DNA of 63,508 nucleotides from an uncultured Prevotellaceae bacterium (GCA_900318305.1 ONKB01000080.1:1-63508); one strand, 5' to 3'; positions 51,040 to 60,344 are shown, numbered from the stretch's first letter. The notes: generated by a model not told the origin, from the sequence alone. Numbers and translations: made by a program.

Positions 51040-53043
51040 ATGAAAAACACAATCTTTTTTTTGCTGATAGCCTGCATGATGCCCACCACCTTGTTGAGCC
51101 AGACTATGACTGGTGAGCAGGTTGAGAGAATGTACAAACAAGCGATGGTTCAACTTAGGAAAGAAAACCACGCAAGGGAAATACATGGGAAAGTATATCT
51201 TGATAATAGCAGTTACTTTTTGATAAAAACAGCTGACGGCAGAATAGGTGTTGGCAATGTCCAGGGAAGAACTCTCATCAAGCCTGTATATATTAATTAT
51301 TCCTATATTCATGCTTCTTCTGATGAATATTATATTATCAACTGTAATAGTGGCCAACTGAAAATACGCGTTCCCATGAAACCACGTGAGGGGCATTTCG
51401 TCGCCTGGACTGAGGACAAGGGTGACATATATGATACAAACGGTAATCTGGTTGGCTCTTTTGACAAGAGGAAAGGTACCCAATGGTTTTGTGTAGGTAA
51501 TTATATTGTTTATAATTATAACAAAGTCGATATCGTGGATAAACGCACTCAGTCAGAAAACCCAAACAACTGCATACGTTTTTATTGTTCATCTGGCAAG
51601 GAATACAAACTCGGTGTCATCTCGCTGGATGGAGAGAATGTTCTGCCGGCAATTCACGAAAGTCTCACATATTATGAGGCAAGTAATGACACTTCATATA
51701 CTATAATGAAAGACAACATGGAACTGCACATGCCGCTCAAGCCGCATACTGCCTGTTTTGTCGCTGCCGGACCAGAAGTGGGAGGGCTTTATGACGCTTC
51801 TTTCAATTCCCTGTCTACATTTCCCAGTTTTGTACATGCAAAGTCCATGCTTTATGGGAATTGTCTGATTTATAATTACGAATATGGAGGAGCCAAACAT
51901 GAATACTCATACTCCAAAAACCCGCTTTGTGGATATAGGTTCTACATATCAACTAAAAAAAGCTGTATGGGAATGATGACAACTGACGGAGAAGAGATCT
52001 TCGAACCGATTTATTGTGATATTGACCATAATCTGACAAACCACTTTATCATTGTCAAGTCTAAGGCTGCTGGACGTCAGGTCGAGGCGGGGTTTAATAC
52101 CGAGGATGAGAAAGATTATGTGCCTTTGCGCTATAATTCCGTTTGGCGTTCCAAGGGAAAGGATGGTGTATGGAAATGGCATGTCAGATTGAAGAGGGAA
52201 GATACTCTTCAGGTTTACAATCCCGCTGAACCGCCCAAAGTAATTTATGCCAATGCGCTGGACAGCTTGTATGACCATTATTGCTATGAAGAAGGGCTGG
52301 CTTTTTATCGTCAGATGAAGAGCCCGTCTGATTATGACAAGTGGATAGCAGCTCATTGTATGTATGAGATAGCCATGGCAACTACACGACCTGTCAGAGT
52401 TGTCATATCTTCCTATAAGGAATATAAAACCATTTGGGGAGATGACGGAGAACCCGATTATGCCCATGTCACTTCTCTGTTGACTGAGGCCAAGCAACTG
52501 GTAGACGAATATAAGGAAAAGTTAGGCGAGAAAGCCGACTATCGTGTAAAGGCTTTTCCTGAGACATTGGAAGATAACATAAAAGAAACGGCTCAGTTGC
52601 ATAAAGATTATTTGGAGGTGAAAACTGCTTTTAAGCAAGACATGGATGAGAAGGAAGCCCAACGCCGTGCAAAGATAGAGGCCGCCCAGAAGGAACGCGA
52701 GGAACGTATCATTGAGGCATGGGCAAATGCACTTTCTGGTGTTATGAGTACTCAGGTTAACCGCTGGATATCATCCTCATCCTCGTCCTCGTCATCGTCT
52801 TCCAAGCAGCCTATACACAGTCATGCTCCTGCAGGGGAAGTTTCTTCTTCGTCATCAGGCAGTTCCTCTTCAAGTAGCGGAGGAGAATTAGTGACAGTTG
52901 AGAAACATGAAAAATGCAATGTCTGCAAAGGCTCAGGAAAAATCACCAAGAGCCGTGGACTGGGCAATGACTATCTTACCGACTGTCCATCATGCGATGG
53001 TCGGGGTTACAAGATAAGATACGAGAATGTAATGAAGAAATAA
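51040..53043 (+). CDS. Exported WG-repeat-like protein with DnaJ-type cysteine tail
   Basis: A 667 aa exported protein with a signal peptide (MKNTIFFLLIACMMPTTLLSQ). Residues about 45-380 hold repeated beta units like ADGRIGVGNVQGRTLIKPVY that resemble WG/KWG repeats. A helical, charged region follows (about 480-570, rich in EKEAQRRAKIEAAQKERE). Then come two serine tracts (near 577 and 607) and a C-terminal pair of CxxCxGxG-type motifs (CNVCKGSG, CPSCDGRG). No J domain. A shorter exported protein with the same tail type is at 10480. Role unknown. Confidence 0.8.
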   Translation: MKNTIFFLLIACMMPTTLLSQTMTGEQVERMYKQAMVQLRKENHAREIHGKVYLDNSSYFLIKTADGRIGVGNVQGRTLIKPVYINYSYIHASSDEYYIINCNSGQLKIRVPMKPREGHFVAWTEDKGDIYDTNGNLVGSFDKRKGTQWFCVGNYIVYNYNKVDIVDKRTQSENPNNCIRFYCSSGKEYKLGVISLDGENVLPAIHESLTYYEASNDTSYTIMKDNMELHMPLKPHTACFVAAGPEVGGLYDASFNSLSTFPSFVHAKSMLYGNCLIYNYEYGGAKHEYSYSKNPLCGYRFYISTKKSCMGMMTTDGEEIFEPIYCDIDHNLTNHFIIVKSKAAGRQVEAGFNTEDEKDYVPLRYNSVWRSKGKDGVWKWHVRLKREDTLQVYNPAEPPKVIYANALDSLYDHYCYEEGLAFYRQMKSPSDYDKWIAAHCMYEIAMATTRPVRVVISSYKEYKTIWGDDGEPDYAHVTSLLTEAKQLVDEYKEKLGEKADYRVKAFPETLEDNIKETAQLHKDYLEVKTAFKQDMDEKEAQRRAKIEAAQKEREERIIEAWANALSGVMSTQVNRWISSSSSSSSSSSKQPIHSHAPAGEVSSSSSGSSSSSSGGELVTVEKHEKCNVCKGSGKITKSRGLGNDYLTDCPSCDGRGYKIRYENVMKK

Positions 53044-53045
53044 AA

Positions 53046-53077
53046 CCGTTACTTGATTGCCGTAAAATCAAGTACGG
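53046..53077 (-). terminator. Terminator of umuDC (convergent gap)
   Basis: CCGT-t-ACTTGATT (53046-53058) pairs with AATCAAGT-ACGG (53066-53077), with one bulge and a 7-nt loop. On the minus strand it is followed by TTTTATTTC, two bp from the umuC stop. It can also stop the plus-strand gene. Confidence 0.75.
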
Positions 53078-53078
53078 G

Positions 53079-54440
53079 TTATTTCAGTTTGATAATATCA
53101 TTCCATCTCGTTGTCGGGTTTGGACTTCTGTGGTCGTGTTTAATGACGTTGGCAAAAACTTCTGTCTTGACATTATGTAGAGCCTGTTTACGCCCAGCAG
53201 GCTCCAGACTGGTTTGACTTTGTTCCTGTTCAATCATAGTCTGCTCTTTCTTTGTATATTGTTGGGAACAAAGTATAATAGTTTCTGTTCCGTGAAACCT
53301 GTTGATTCTGTCAATTATCTCATCAAGTCGTTTCATTTTTTGGAACTGGTCAGCATTGATGTCAAACAAATCCTGTTGTATAGGATTATCTGGTTTTATT
53401 TCCAAAACAGTCACACCAGCTTTCTTATATAGGAAGCCAGGTTGATATATTTTCCGCAGGACATCTGAGGCGGCTTGAACAATAGTAATGGTGGAGTTTG
53501 ACGGAGTGAACAACTGTTGTTCCTGATAATTCCTGTATTGAGCCAAATCATTGCGAAATATGTTTGTACTCAGGAAAACTCCTACAGATGATGTTACTGT
53601 CCCTTGTTGTCTCAGTTTCTCTGCACATTTTGCAGCATAATTAGAGACATGAGTAGCCAAGCTGTCAAAATCGGGAATCATTCCGTTAAATGAGCGGCTG
53701 GTACAGATGGTTTTCTTCTTTGCCATTACCTCATTAGGAACAACGTCTTCTCCATTCAACTCTTGCCATATTCTGACTATGTTGATATTATTGTATTTCA
53801 TCGTGACCCATTCCTTGTCTAGCTGGGCAAAGTCGTAAGCTGTTTTTATTCCGTCGGATTTTAGTTTGGCTGCATTTTTTCTTCCAAAGCCCCAGACATC
53901 TCCAATTGGATAGAGTTTGAGAGCCTTTATCCGCTTCTCATCAGTGTCTATCATGCAACAGTGGCGATAACCCTTATACTTCTTTGCAAAGTGTGAGGCC
54001 ATTTTTGCCAACGTTTTATTGGGAGCAATCCCTATGCTAACAGGCATTCCTACATACTGGTTTATCTTTTTGTGCAGGTCCTCTCCCCATTTTTTTAAAT
54101 CCAGGTGATTTTTGTCCTCAAGATACACAAAACACTCGTCAATGGAATAGCGGAAGTATGCAGGGACCTCCTTGCTGATAAGGCTGACAACACGCCCTGT
54201 CATTTCAGCGTAAAGTTCATAGTTGCTTGAAAAGACAGCAATTTTCTCATTAGGAAATAGTTGGGCTAACTGAAAATAAGGTGTGCCAGCCTTTATTCCC
54301 ATCTTTTTGGCTTCATTAGACCGCGCCACGATACATCCGTCATTGTTGGAGAGAACAACAACAGGTTTGTCCTTCAAGTCGGGGCGGAACACCCTTTCGC
54401 AGGACACATAACAATTGTCACAGTCTATGATGCCGTACAT
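53079..54440 (-). CDS. umuC: Y-family DNA polymerase V catalytic subunit
   Basis: Translesion polymerase subunit, 453 aa, slightly longer than E. coli UmuC. It has catalytic motifs GIIDCDNCYVSCERVF at the start and YSIDECFVYL near residue 100, with PVSIGIAPNKTLAKMAS, the HhH region GDVWGFGRKNAAKL and a little-finger domain. Its ATG directly abuts the umuD stop codon, the normal umuDC order. Confidence 0.95.
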   Translation of the reverse strand: MYGIIDCDNCYVSCERVFRPDLKDKPVVVLSNNDGCIVARSNEAKKMGIKAGTPYFQLAQLFPNEKIAVFSSNYELYAEMTGRVVSLISKEVPAYFRYSIDECFVYLEDKNHLDLKKWGEDLHKKINQYVGMPVSIGIAPNKTLAKMASHFAKKYKGYRHCCMIDTDEKRIKALKLYPIGDVWGFGRKNAAKLKSDGIKTAYDFAQLDKEWVTMKYNNINIVRIWQELNGEDVVPNEVMAKKKTICTSRSFNGMIPDFDSLATHVSNYAAKCAEKLRQQGTVTSSVGVFLSTNIFRNDLAQYRNYQEQQLFTPSNSTITIVQAASDVLRKIYQPGFLYKKAGVTVLEIKPDNPIQQDLFDINADQFQKMKRLDEIIDRINRFHGTETIILCSQQYTKKEQTMIEQEQSQTSLEPAGRKQALHNVKTEVFANVIKHDHRSPNPTTRWNDIIKLK

Positions 54441-54878
54441 TTATAGTTTCTCAAAAGTTCTTATCAAATGAATAACTGTTCCCCAGATTTCAAATTCGTC
54501 AGGATTGTCAATTTTGTACACAGGAAATTCCGGATTGGCAGGACGTAATTCAATATACCCCTCATTTTTGTGGGTCAAATCCAGGAATTTCATCGTGAAG
54601 CCGCCATCCCACCAGGCAACGACTATTGACCCCTGATGTGGTTCTACGGCCCTGTCAATGATAACCCTATCTCCATCCAACAAACCAGCATCCTTCATGC
54701 TGTCGCCTTCAATATCTCCGTAAAATGAGGCTTCAGGGTGCTTGATATAGTCTTTGTTGAAATCCAATGTCTCATGCCGATAATCGTCTGCAGGAGAAGG
54801 GAAACCAGCTACTATACTTGTGTGTTCCAATTCCAATTTGGTGTCAAAGACACCTTGTCGTATTTTAATGTTACCCAT
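54441..54878 (-). CDS. umuD: UmuD-like S24 autoproteolytic protein
   Basis: Partner of UmuC that is trimmed on RecA filaments to activate polymerase V. The 145 aa protein has the Ala-Gly cleavage site in SIVAGFPSPADDY near residue 24, the catalytic serine in IEGDSMKDAGLLDGD and the catalytic lysine in GGFTMKFL. It has no DNA-binding N-terminus, which separates it from LexA. The upstream 25 bp hold overlapping palindromes that may be an operator. Confidence 0.94.
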   Translation of the reverse strand: MGNIKIRQGVFDTKLELEHTSIVAGFPSPADDYRHETLDFNKDYIKHPEASFYGDIEGDSMKDAGLLDGDRVIIDRAVEPHQGSIVVAWWDGGFTMKFLDLTHKNEGYIELRPANPEFPVYKIDNPDEFEIWGTVIHLIRTFEKL

Positions 54879-54882
54879 AAAT

Positions 54883-54904
54883 TCGGTTATTATCGATATC
54901 GGTT
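54883..54904. promoter_or_regulatory. Candidate operator upstream of umuD
   Basis: Direct repeats TCGGTT (54883-54888 and 54899-54904) flank overlapping palindromes TATCGATA (54891-54898) and CGATATCG (54894-54901), 5-26 bp upstream of the umuD ATG. A place for a damage-responsive repressor. No standard -7 box is evident. Confidence 0.3.
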
Positions 54905-55854
54905 TGTAAAATATGAAGATAATATGGCACTACACTTTACACAGACAAATGAAAGAACGAATGTTCCCAAAACTGACAGGACACAATAAATAGGGTAGTT
55001 TGAATAGCAGAACATCATTATTCATCTTCTATGGGACATTCTATGAAATAGAAAATAAAGCTGTTATAGCCAATAAAATATAGTAGTTTGTTATGATTAA
55101 TGCTTATTATGCGGATGGCATATATAGAAATAAACACAAATAAAAGATGGAAGACGAGAGTATTCATGTGTACTAAATATATGATAAGCATAAGAACGAA
55201 GGTAAAAATGCTCATCATAAGTGATGACAGCTTTTCAAAGAAAGAATAGTTGTGTGCCACGATGGCTCCTATAGGAAAGCATAAGATGTTATTGTACCAC
55301 CATTGTCCGAAGCCCAGTTCTTTCATAATTACCAGATACAATAATGCCAATGCCGAGATAATGAAAATTCTCGTAGAGTTGTTCATTCGGAGTCTAAAAA
55401 GCGCAATTGTGATGATATATGTGACTGCAATTACCTTAAAGAACCAGTTTTCAATATTCGGATGGATAGAGAATGTTGCAATCTCTTTAACAATATGCAT
55501 CGTAAGTTCCTGCCTATTAATGATAGCAAGAACGATAATCTCAACAATCCAGTAGATTAAGAATGGTTCGAGAATGCGTTTTAACTTCCTATAAATATAC
55601 TGCTTGTCGATAGTCTCTCGTCTGCAAAGCGTAGTAAAGAGGCCAAAACCTGAAAGGAAAAGGAATATGGCAACCCCCATACCACCCCATAATTCTATAT
55701 ATAGGAAATGCAACCATGATGGGAAATAAAAAGAAGCGTCTTCTGTGGGGTATCCATTGTATGTATGACCAATAATAATCATTAACATGGCAATGCCGCG
55801 AAGACAATAAGTGTCTTCATATCTTAGAAACTCTTTTACAACAGAGTTGTTCAT
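54890..55854 (-). pseudogene. Acyltransferase 3 family membrane protein, frameshifted
   Basis: The intact frame (55018-55854, 278 aa) starts MNNSVVKEFLRYEDTYCLRGIAMLMIIIGHTY, the O-acyltransferase motif, and has about eight helices. It stops abruptly after FIFYFIECPIEDE where the family has a last helix. In another frame the DNA just downstream (to a stop at 54890-54892) encodes MMFCYSNYPIYCVLSVLG TFVLSFVCVK, a convincing final helix with a basic end. One missing base near 55018-55030 would explain this. It could be a real loss, phase variation or a sequencing error. Starts 19 bp after comM. Confidence 0.65.
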
Positions 55855-55873
55855 ATTGCTTTATTAAAAAACA

Positions 55874-57421
55874 TTATACTCCCCTCTCTGCCCAGTCGTC
55901 ACGGTCAAGGTTGCGATATCCGATAGCTTCAGCAATATGTTGGATCTGTACTTTTTCTGAGTTGGCCAGGTCGGCAATGGTGCGGGCGACTTTCATGATT
56001 CTGTTGTATGCACGAGCAGACAGTTTCAGGCGTTCCATAGCCATGCGTAGCATATCCATAGAGGCTTCATCGGGTTCGGCATAGATGTGAAGCATCTTTT
56101 CGGTCATCTGGGCGTTACAGTGTACACCTTTGATGTTCTTGAAACGCTCTTCTTGAATCTGGCGTGCCTTGATGACCCTTTCACGGATGGCAGACGAAGG
56201 TTCTCCCGGTTGCATCTTGGAGAGTTCTGCAAATGGGACCGCCTGTATCTCACAATGGATGTCAATACGGTCCAGGAAAGGACCAGATATTTTATTCATG
56301 TACCGCTTTATTTGCGAAGGAGTACAATCGCAGTGGTGGTTGGGGTCGTTGTAATAGCCGCAGGGGCAGGGGTTCATGGCAGCGACAAGCATAATGGAAC
56401 AAGGGAGCTGTATGTTGTATTTTGCCCTACTGATAGTGATATGTCGGTCCTCCAGTGGTTGACGCAGGGTTTCTATGACGGTGCGGTTGAATTCGGGCAA
56501 CTCATCAAGAAAGAGTACGCCATTATGTGCCAGACTAATTTCGCCGGGTTTGAATGTTGTTCCTCCGCCACAAAGTCCGACATTGGAAATGGTATGGTGA
56601 GGACTTCTGAAAGGTCTCTGGGCTATGAGTGAAGTGTCCGGGGGGAGCATACCAGCCACGGAATGTATCTGTGTAGTCTCCAGACTTTCATGTAAAGACA
56701 ATGGGGGCAGTATTGACGGCAGTCTTTTTGCCATCATGGATTTTCCGCAACCGGGAGAGCCTATCATGATAATGTTGTGTCCGCCAGCGGCAGCAACTTC
56801 TAAGGCGCGTTTGACATTCTCCTGTCCTTTTACATCGAGGAAATCGGCGGAAAACAGTTGTTGATGCTCATAAAATTCTTTGCGGGTATCTACGATGGTC
56901 TGATCCAGCACTTCCTTACCATTAAGGAAGTCAATGACTTCAACGATATTGCGTGCACCATAAACCTTGAGTGTATCCACAACAGCGGCTTCACGGGCAT
57001 TTTCCATAGGGAGGATAATGCCTTTGAAATGTTCTTTGCGTGCTTTGATGGCTATGGGTAAGGCTCCTGTTATGGGACGGAGAGAACCATCAAGTCCCAG
57101 TTCTCCCAATAGGATATAATCATGCAGCATATCTTGTGCTACCATTTCATTACAAGCCAGCATACCTATTGCCATTGGCAAATCATATCCCGAGCCTTCC
57201 TTGTGGATGTTTGCGGGGGCCATGTTGATAACAGTCTGGTTTGTGGGTACGCGATAGTTGGTGTTGTTGAGGGCAGCCTTGATTCTTTCCTGACTTTCTT
57301 TGACAGCATTGTCAGGCAGTCCGACTATGATGAATTTCACGCCGCGACTGACATTGATTTCTATCTGGACGATTGTGGCATTAAGTCCATCTACTGCAGC
57401 GCTATATAGCTGGGATAACAT
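55874..57421 (-). CDS. comM: ComM/YifB-type Mg-chelatase-like AAA+ ATPase
   Basis: A 515 aa protein. In naturally competent bacteria the orthologue ComM is a branch-migration helicase used in recombination. It has an N-terminal ChlI-like domain (start MLSQLYSAAVDGLNATIVQIE, FIIVGLPDNAVKESQER), then the AAA+ core with Walker A GSPGCGKSMMAKRL, Walker B VLFLDELPEF, the cysteine cluster NPCPCGYYNDPNHHCDC and a C-terminal helical domain. It lies 14 bp downstream of the thioredoxin-fold lipoprotein gene. Confidence 0.95.
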   Translation of the reverse strand: MLSQLYSAAVDGLNATIVQIEINVSRGVKFIIVGLPDNAVKESQERIKAALNNTNYRVPTNQTVINMAPANIHKEGSGYDLPMAIGMLACNEMVAQDMLHDYILLGELGLDGSLRPITGALPIAIKARKEHFKGIILPMENAREAAVVDTLKVYGARNIVEVIDFLNGKEVLDQTIVDTRKEFYEHQQLFSADFLDVKGQENVKRALEVAAAGGHNIIMIGSPGCGKSMMAKRLPSILPPLSLHESLETTQIHSVAGMLPPDTSLIAQRPFRSPHHTISNVGLCGGGTTFKPGEISLAHNGVLFLDELPEFNRTVIETLRQPLEDRHITISRAKYNIQLPCSIMLVAAMNPCPCGYYNDPNHHCDCTPSQIKRYMNKISGPFLDRIDIHCEIQAVPFAELSKMQPGEPSSAIRERVIKARQIQEERFKNIKGVHCNAQMTEKMLHIYAEPDEASMDMLRMAMERLKLSARAYNRIMKVARTIADLANSEKVQIQHIAEAIGYRNLDRDDWAERGV

Positions 57422-57435
57422 AATATGTACAATGA

Positions 57436-58449
57436 TTATTTGATATATTTTTTCAGCGTGTCGATGATGTCCTCTTCCTTGATATCCCTTGCGATAATTA
57501 TTCCGGTTTTATCGACAAGAATGTTAGTAGGAAGGTATCTTACACCGAATATTTTGACCAGCGGGGACTCCCAGGATTTCATATCACAGACTATGTCGCC
57601 TTCTATGGAATCCCTTGCTATTGAGGAGCGGAAACCTATGGTGTCTGTGTCTAAACAGATGTTCAGGACAGAGATTTTTCCCTTGTTTGACCTGATGGTT
57701 TTGGAGGCAATAGCAATGGGGCGTACATAATCTCTTCCCCATGTGGCCCAAAAGGATATGAGTGTTAGTTTTGACTTGAAGGTGTCGTTGCTGATGGTTT
57801 CCTTGTTCATTGTTGTAGCTTTGAAAGCAGGTGTTTTCTTCCCGGGGCGGCATTGCATGAAGGGTTTCAGTTGGGCATTTAATGCCAATAGTTGTGTCCT
57901 CTCGGGAGCTTTTTTTATCATTAGATTGAGCAATGACTCTATTTTCTCTCCATCCAATTCCTTGACATCAAGGAAGTATTTTTGAAAAACAACAAGTGAG
58001 GCATAGCTGTCTGGGTGTTTTTTGATAAAATTCTCGGCTTTGAGTCTCCTGACAGCCTCTGATTTCTTGAAAACCTCTTTCTGGAAATCCGACAGCAGTT
58101 CGTTTTCTTCACTGCCTGAAATGTTAATGCGATTCAGGTCGCGTGCATCGCCTTTAAGATTAATCGTCTTGCCTGGTATGCCCACAACCATGGTCTCCAT
58201 GAAATTGGGATATTGTAGGATAATAATTGTTGTGTCGCTTGTCTCCTTGGAAAATGAGAATTTTCCGTTGGTAACTTGTATGGTGTCAAAGGCATCCCAT
58301 TCAGGCGAATAGCTATATGCATAAAACTGGCCTTGCTTCAGCCCCTTGAATTTTCCTTCTATATGTATGATGCTGTCGTTAGTGCATGAGGACAGCAGAC
58401 AAACGGCAGAGATAAGCAGGATGAGTAATCGAAGGAAAGTGTTTCTCAC
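57436..58449 (-). CDS. DUF4369/thioredoxin-fold lipoprotein lacking CxxC
   Basis: A 337 aa lipoprotein with a signal peptide ending LLSSC (lipobox). The N-terminal DUF4369-type beta domain (IHIEGKFKGLKQGQFYAY) is followed by a linker helix region. The C-terminal TlpA/AhpC-type thioredoxin fold has ISFWATWGRDYVRP where redox members read WATWCxxC, so the catalytic cysteines are missing. The cis-proline equivalent is present (VRYLPTNILVDKTG). It is probably a binding or structural relative rather than an oxidoreductase. First gene before comM. Confidence 0.85.
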   Translation of the reverse strand: MRNTFLRLLILLISAVCLLSSCTNDSIIHIEGKFKGLKQGQFYAYSYSPEWDAFDTIQVTNGKFSFSKETSDTTIIILQYPNFMETMVVGIPGKTINLKGDARDLNRINISGSEENELLSDFQKEVFKKSEAVRRLKAENFIKKHPDSYASLVVFQKYFLDVKELDGEKIESLLNLMIKKAPERTQLLALNAQLKPFMQCRPGKKTPAFKATTMNKETISNDTFKSKLTLISFWATWGRDYVRPIAIASKTIRSNKGKISVLNICLDTDTIGFRSSIARDSIEGDIVCDMKSWESPLVKIFGVRYLPTNILVDKTGIIIARDIKEEDIIDTLKKYIK

Positions 58450-58529
58450 AGTCAGTAATGATTCTTTTTTCCGTTTTCCGGAATGGGTGTCTGGATTGTT
58501 TCTGAAGTCTGGGAAAGCTATTAAAATTC

Positions 58530-58568
58530 AACATTCTCCCTCCCGGGATGTTTGGGAGGGAGAATGTT
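58530..58568 (-). terminator. Terminator after the TPR lipoprotein gene
   Basis: Perfect 15-bp stem, AACATTCTCCCTCCC (58530-58544) and GGGAGGGAGAATGTT (58554-58568), 9-nt loop. It lies 17 bp after the stop. Confidence 0.85.
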
Positions 58569-58584
58569 AAGAAGGAAAGGCTTT

Positions 58585-60288
58585 TTATTTGGTCAGAATC
58601 TGGAAGGCTGCGTCTTTTGCAATCTTCTTGAATTCTAAGTCGTTGGCAGCATATTTTGCCAAAGAGGCATCCTCTTTGACTGCTAGTTTCAGATTGTCAA
58701 GAGCCAGAGAGTTGTTGTTTGTACGTGCTGCGATGATGGCCTTGAGATAGTAGGTCATGGCATCGGGTTGCTGCAGTGAACTCAACGTGGAGGCAGCGGT
58801 CATGTAGTCCTTTGTGAGGAGTTGTGCCAAGCCTGCGCTGTTGCTCTTGATGTCACCAAAAGTCTTGACAGCCTGGGCATACTTGCCTTGCTTGAGATAG
58901 AGATTACCCAGAGCCTCGCTTGCAGCTTCACTGGCACTACCTTTGCTCAGGTAGTTTTGAGCAGCGTCAAGGTTGTTGTTAAGCAGAGCGAGAAGACCTG
59001 CATTGACATTGGGTTCGGCAGCGCTGTTGTTTGCTTTCAAAGCTTTTGTAATATACTCTTGTGCCTCGGAGAAATTGCCGTTTTTGTAAGCCTGAACAGC
59101 GATGTCATTGTATGCGCGGTAATCGTTAGGATAGAGGGCAGCTGTCTTTGTGTAGATTTCTTTCTGCTTGGCAGCGTCTTCTGTCAGTGTGGCTGAGTAG
59201 AGCAGTTCCTCAACGCTCAGTTTGCTGGCGTCGTCCTTGTACTGTTGTTCTATCTCATCATCAGAACGGCCGATTAAATCGTAGTTAATAGCGATACGTG
59301 CGCGACGTAACTGAGGCAGGATTTCGGTTGCCAAATCGGTGAAGGCAGCAGAGATATTGCGGATTTGTGTTTCGCGCTCTTCAGGATCTTGATACATGGA
59401 GAGAACACGAAGGATAACCTCTTTGTCCTGGATATTGGAGGCAGCTACGAGTTTCTGAAAGCCGTCCCAGTCTTCTGCAGTATATTTTGTGTTGATGTCG
59501 CTCTCCAGACCTGTTTTCTTTAAGGTTTGTGCCACATAGTTGGCAGTCTCCTTCTCACGGTTCTTGGCAAGGTTGGTGTTAAGGTTCAGGCCGCCGTCAG
59601 GAGAGGCATATGCGGAAACTTCGATGTTTTCGAGAGCTTTGCGTTCCTCATCAGCACGGATGTCACGCAGAGTCTGGATAAAGTTCTGTACAGACACACT
59701 CTTCAACTCGCTGGTGCGGATTTTAGCCTGTTGGATAAGGAACTGTATAGTAGATTCTTCTTTTTGTTTGATAACATGCTGGTAGGCATCGGGGGCAAAG
59801 GCTGCGTTCGCACTTTTCAGTGTACGGTTTACCAATGCTGATGTGGCGAGTACGCCATCGGCGACTTTCACATCGGGTACCTTGTATGTCTTTTTGCCTT
59901 TCTTGGCATCAAAGGTCAGATATAATTCACTCTTCTGCATATCTGGAACATACTGGAAGTTGGCCTTCATAGTATAGTTTCCACCTACACGATAAGAGAT
60001 GGTCTGATTGTTGCCTTCAACTTTTTCTCCCTGGAATGTTGCGGGAGCAGATTGAGCCTGACCACCGGCATAGCGCAAAACGGGAGTAACCGTTACTGTG
60101 GCTTTGGTTTTCATGTATTTTTCAGGGAAGCGACCGTTGATAGTGGCTGGGACCTGATCACCAACTGTCTCTAACGGATTAGGTGTAACACTAAAATTGT
60201 CTGGAGACAATGCTCCCATCTTGCTGCATGAGGTAAGGGTAAGTCCTGCGATAGAGAGCAGGGCAGCATAGTAAATTTTTCTTTTCAT
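58585..60288 (-). CDS. TPR-containing lipoprotein
   Basis: A 567 aa lipoprotein, with signal MKRKIYYAALLSIAGLTLTSC giving the lipidated cysteine near residue 21. Residues about 30-190 form a beta-rich domain; about 200-320 include the SAYASPDGGLNLNTNLAKNREK stretch with an OmpA-like look; about 360-540 hold at least four TPR-like helical pairs (YPNDYRAYNDIAVQAYKNG, AEPNVNAGLLALLNNN, ALGNLYLKQGKYAQAVK). Probably an outer-membrane-associated scaffold; similar proteins occur in gliding/T9SS loci, but that link is speculative. Own promoter box and terminator. Confidence 0.85.
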   Translation of the reverse strand: MKRKIYYAALLSIAGLTLTSCSKMGALSPDNFSVTPNPLETVGDQVPATINGRFPEKYMKTKATVTVTPVLRYAGGQAQSAPATFQGEKVEGNNQTISYRVGGNYTMKANFQYVPDMQKSELYLTFDAKKGKKTYKVPDVKVADGVLATSALVNRTLKSANAAFAPDAYQHVIKQKEESTIQFLIQQAKIRTSELKSVSVQNFIQTLRDIRADEERKALENIEVSAYASPDGGLNLNTNLAKNREKETANYVAQTLKKTGLESDINTKYTAEDWDGFQKLVAASNIQDKEVILRVLSMYQDPEERETQIRNISAAFTDLATEILPQLRRARIAINYDLIGRSDDEIEQQYKDDASKLSVEELLYSATLTEDAAKQKEIYTKTAALYPNDYRAYNDIAVQAYKNGNFSEAQEYITKALKANNSAAEPNVNAGLLALLNNNLDAAQNYLSKGSASEAASEALGNLYLKQGKYAQAVKTFGDIKSNSAGLAQLLTKDYMTAASTLSSLQQPDAMTYYLKAIIAARTNNNSLALDNLKLAVKEDASLAKYAANDLEFKKIAKDAAFQILTK

Positions 60289-60336
60289 GTTTGGTTATTT
60301 GGTTTTAGAATATAGTTCTATTGTTGATATTTAATG

Positions 60337-60344
60337 CAAAAATA
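60337..60344 (-). promoter_or_regulatory. -7 promoter box for the TPR lipoprotein gene
   Basis: Minus strand TATTTTTG, about 49 bp upstream of the ATG at 60288. Confidence 0.5.

Noticed and set aside
50911-51483. 190-codon minus-strand frame
   Set aside because: Mostly antisense to the exported WG-repeat-like gene, which has a signal peptide and promoter box; no family features in the antisense product.
51949-52497. 182-codon minus-strand frame
   Set aside because: Antisense shadow inside the same WG-repeat-like gene.
52769-52802. Serine-codon tract as a phase-variable microsatellite
   Set aside because: The run mixes several TCN codons (TCA, TCC, TCG, TCT) rather than repeating one unit, so slippage is unlikely; it is better read as a flexible linker.
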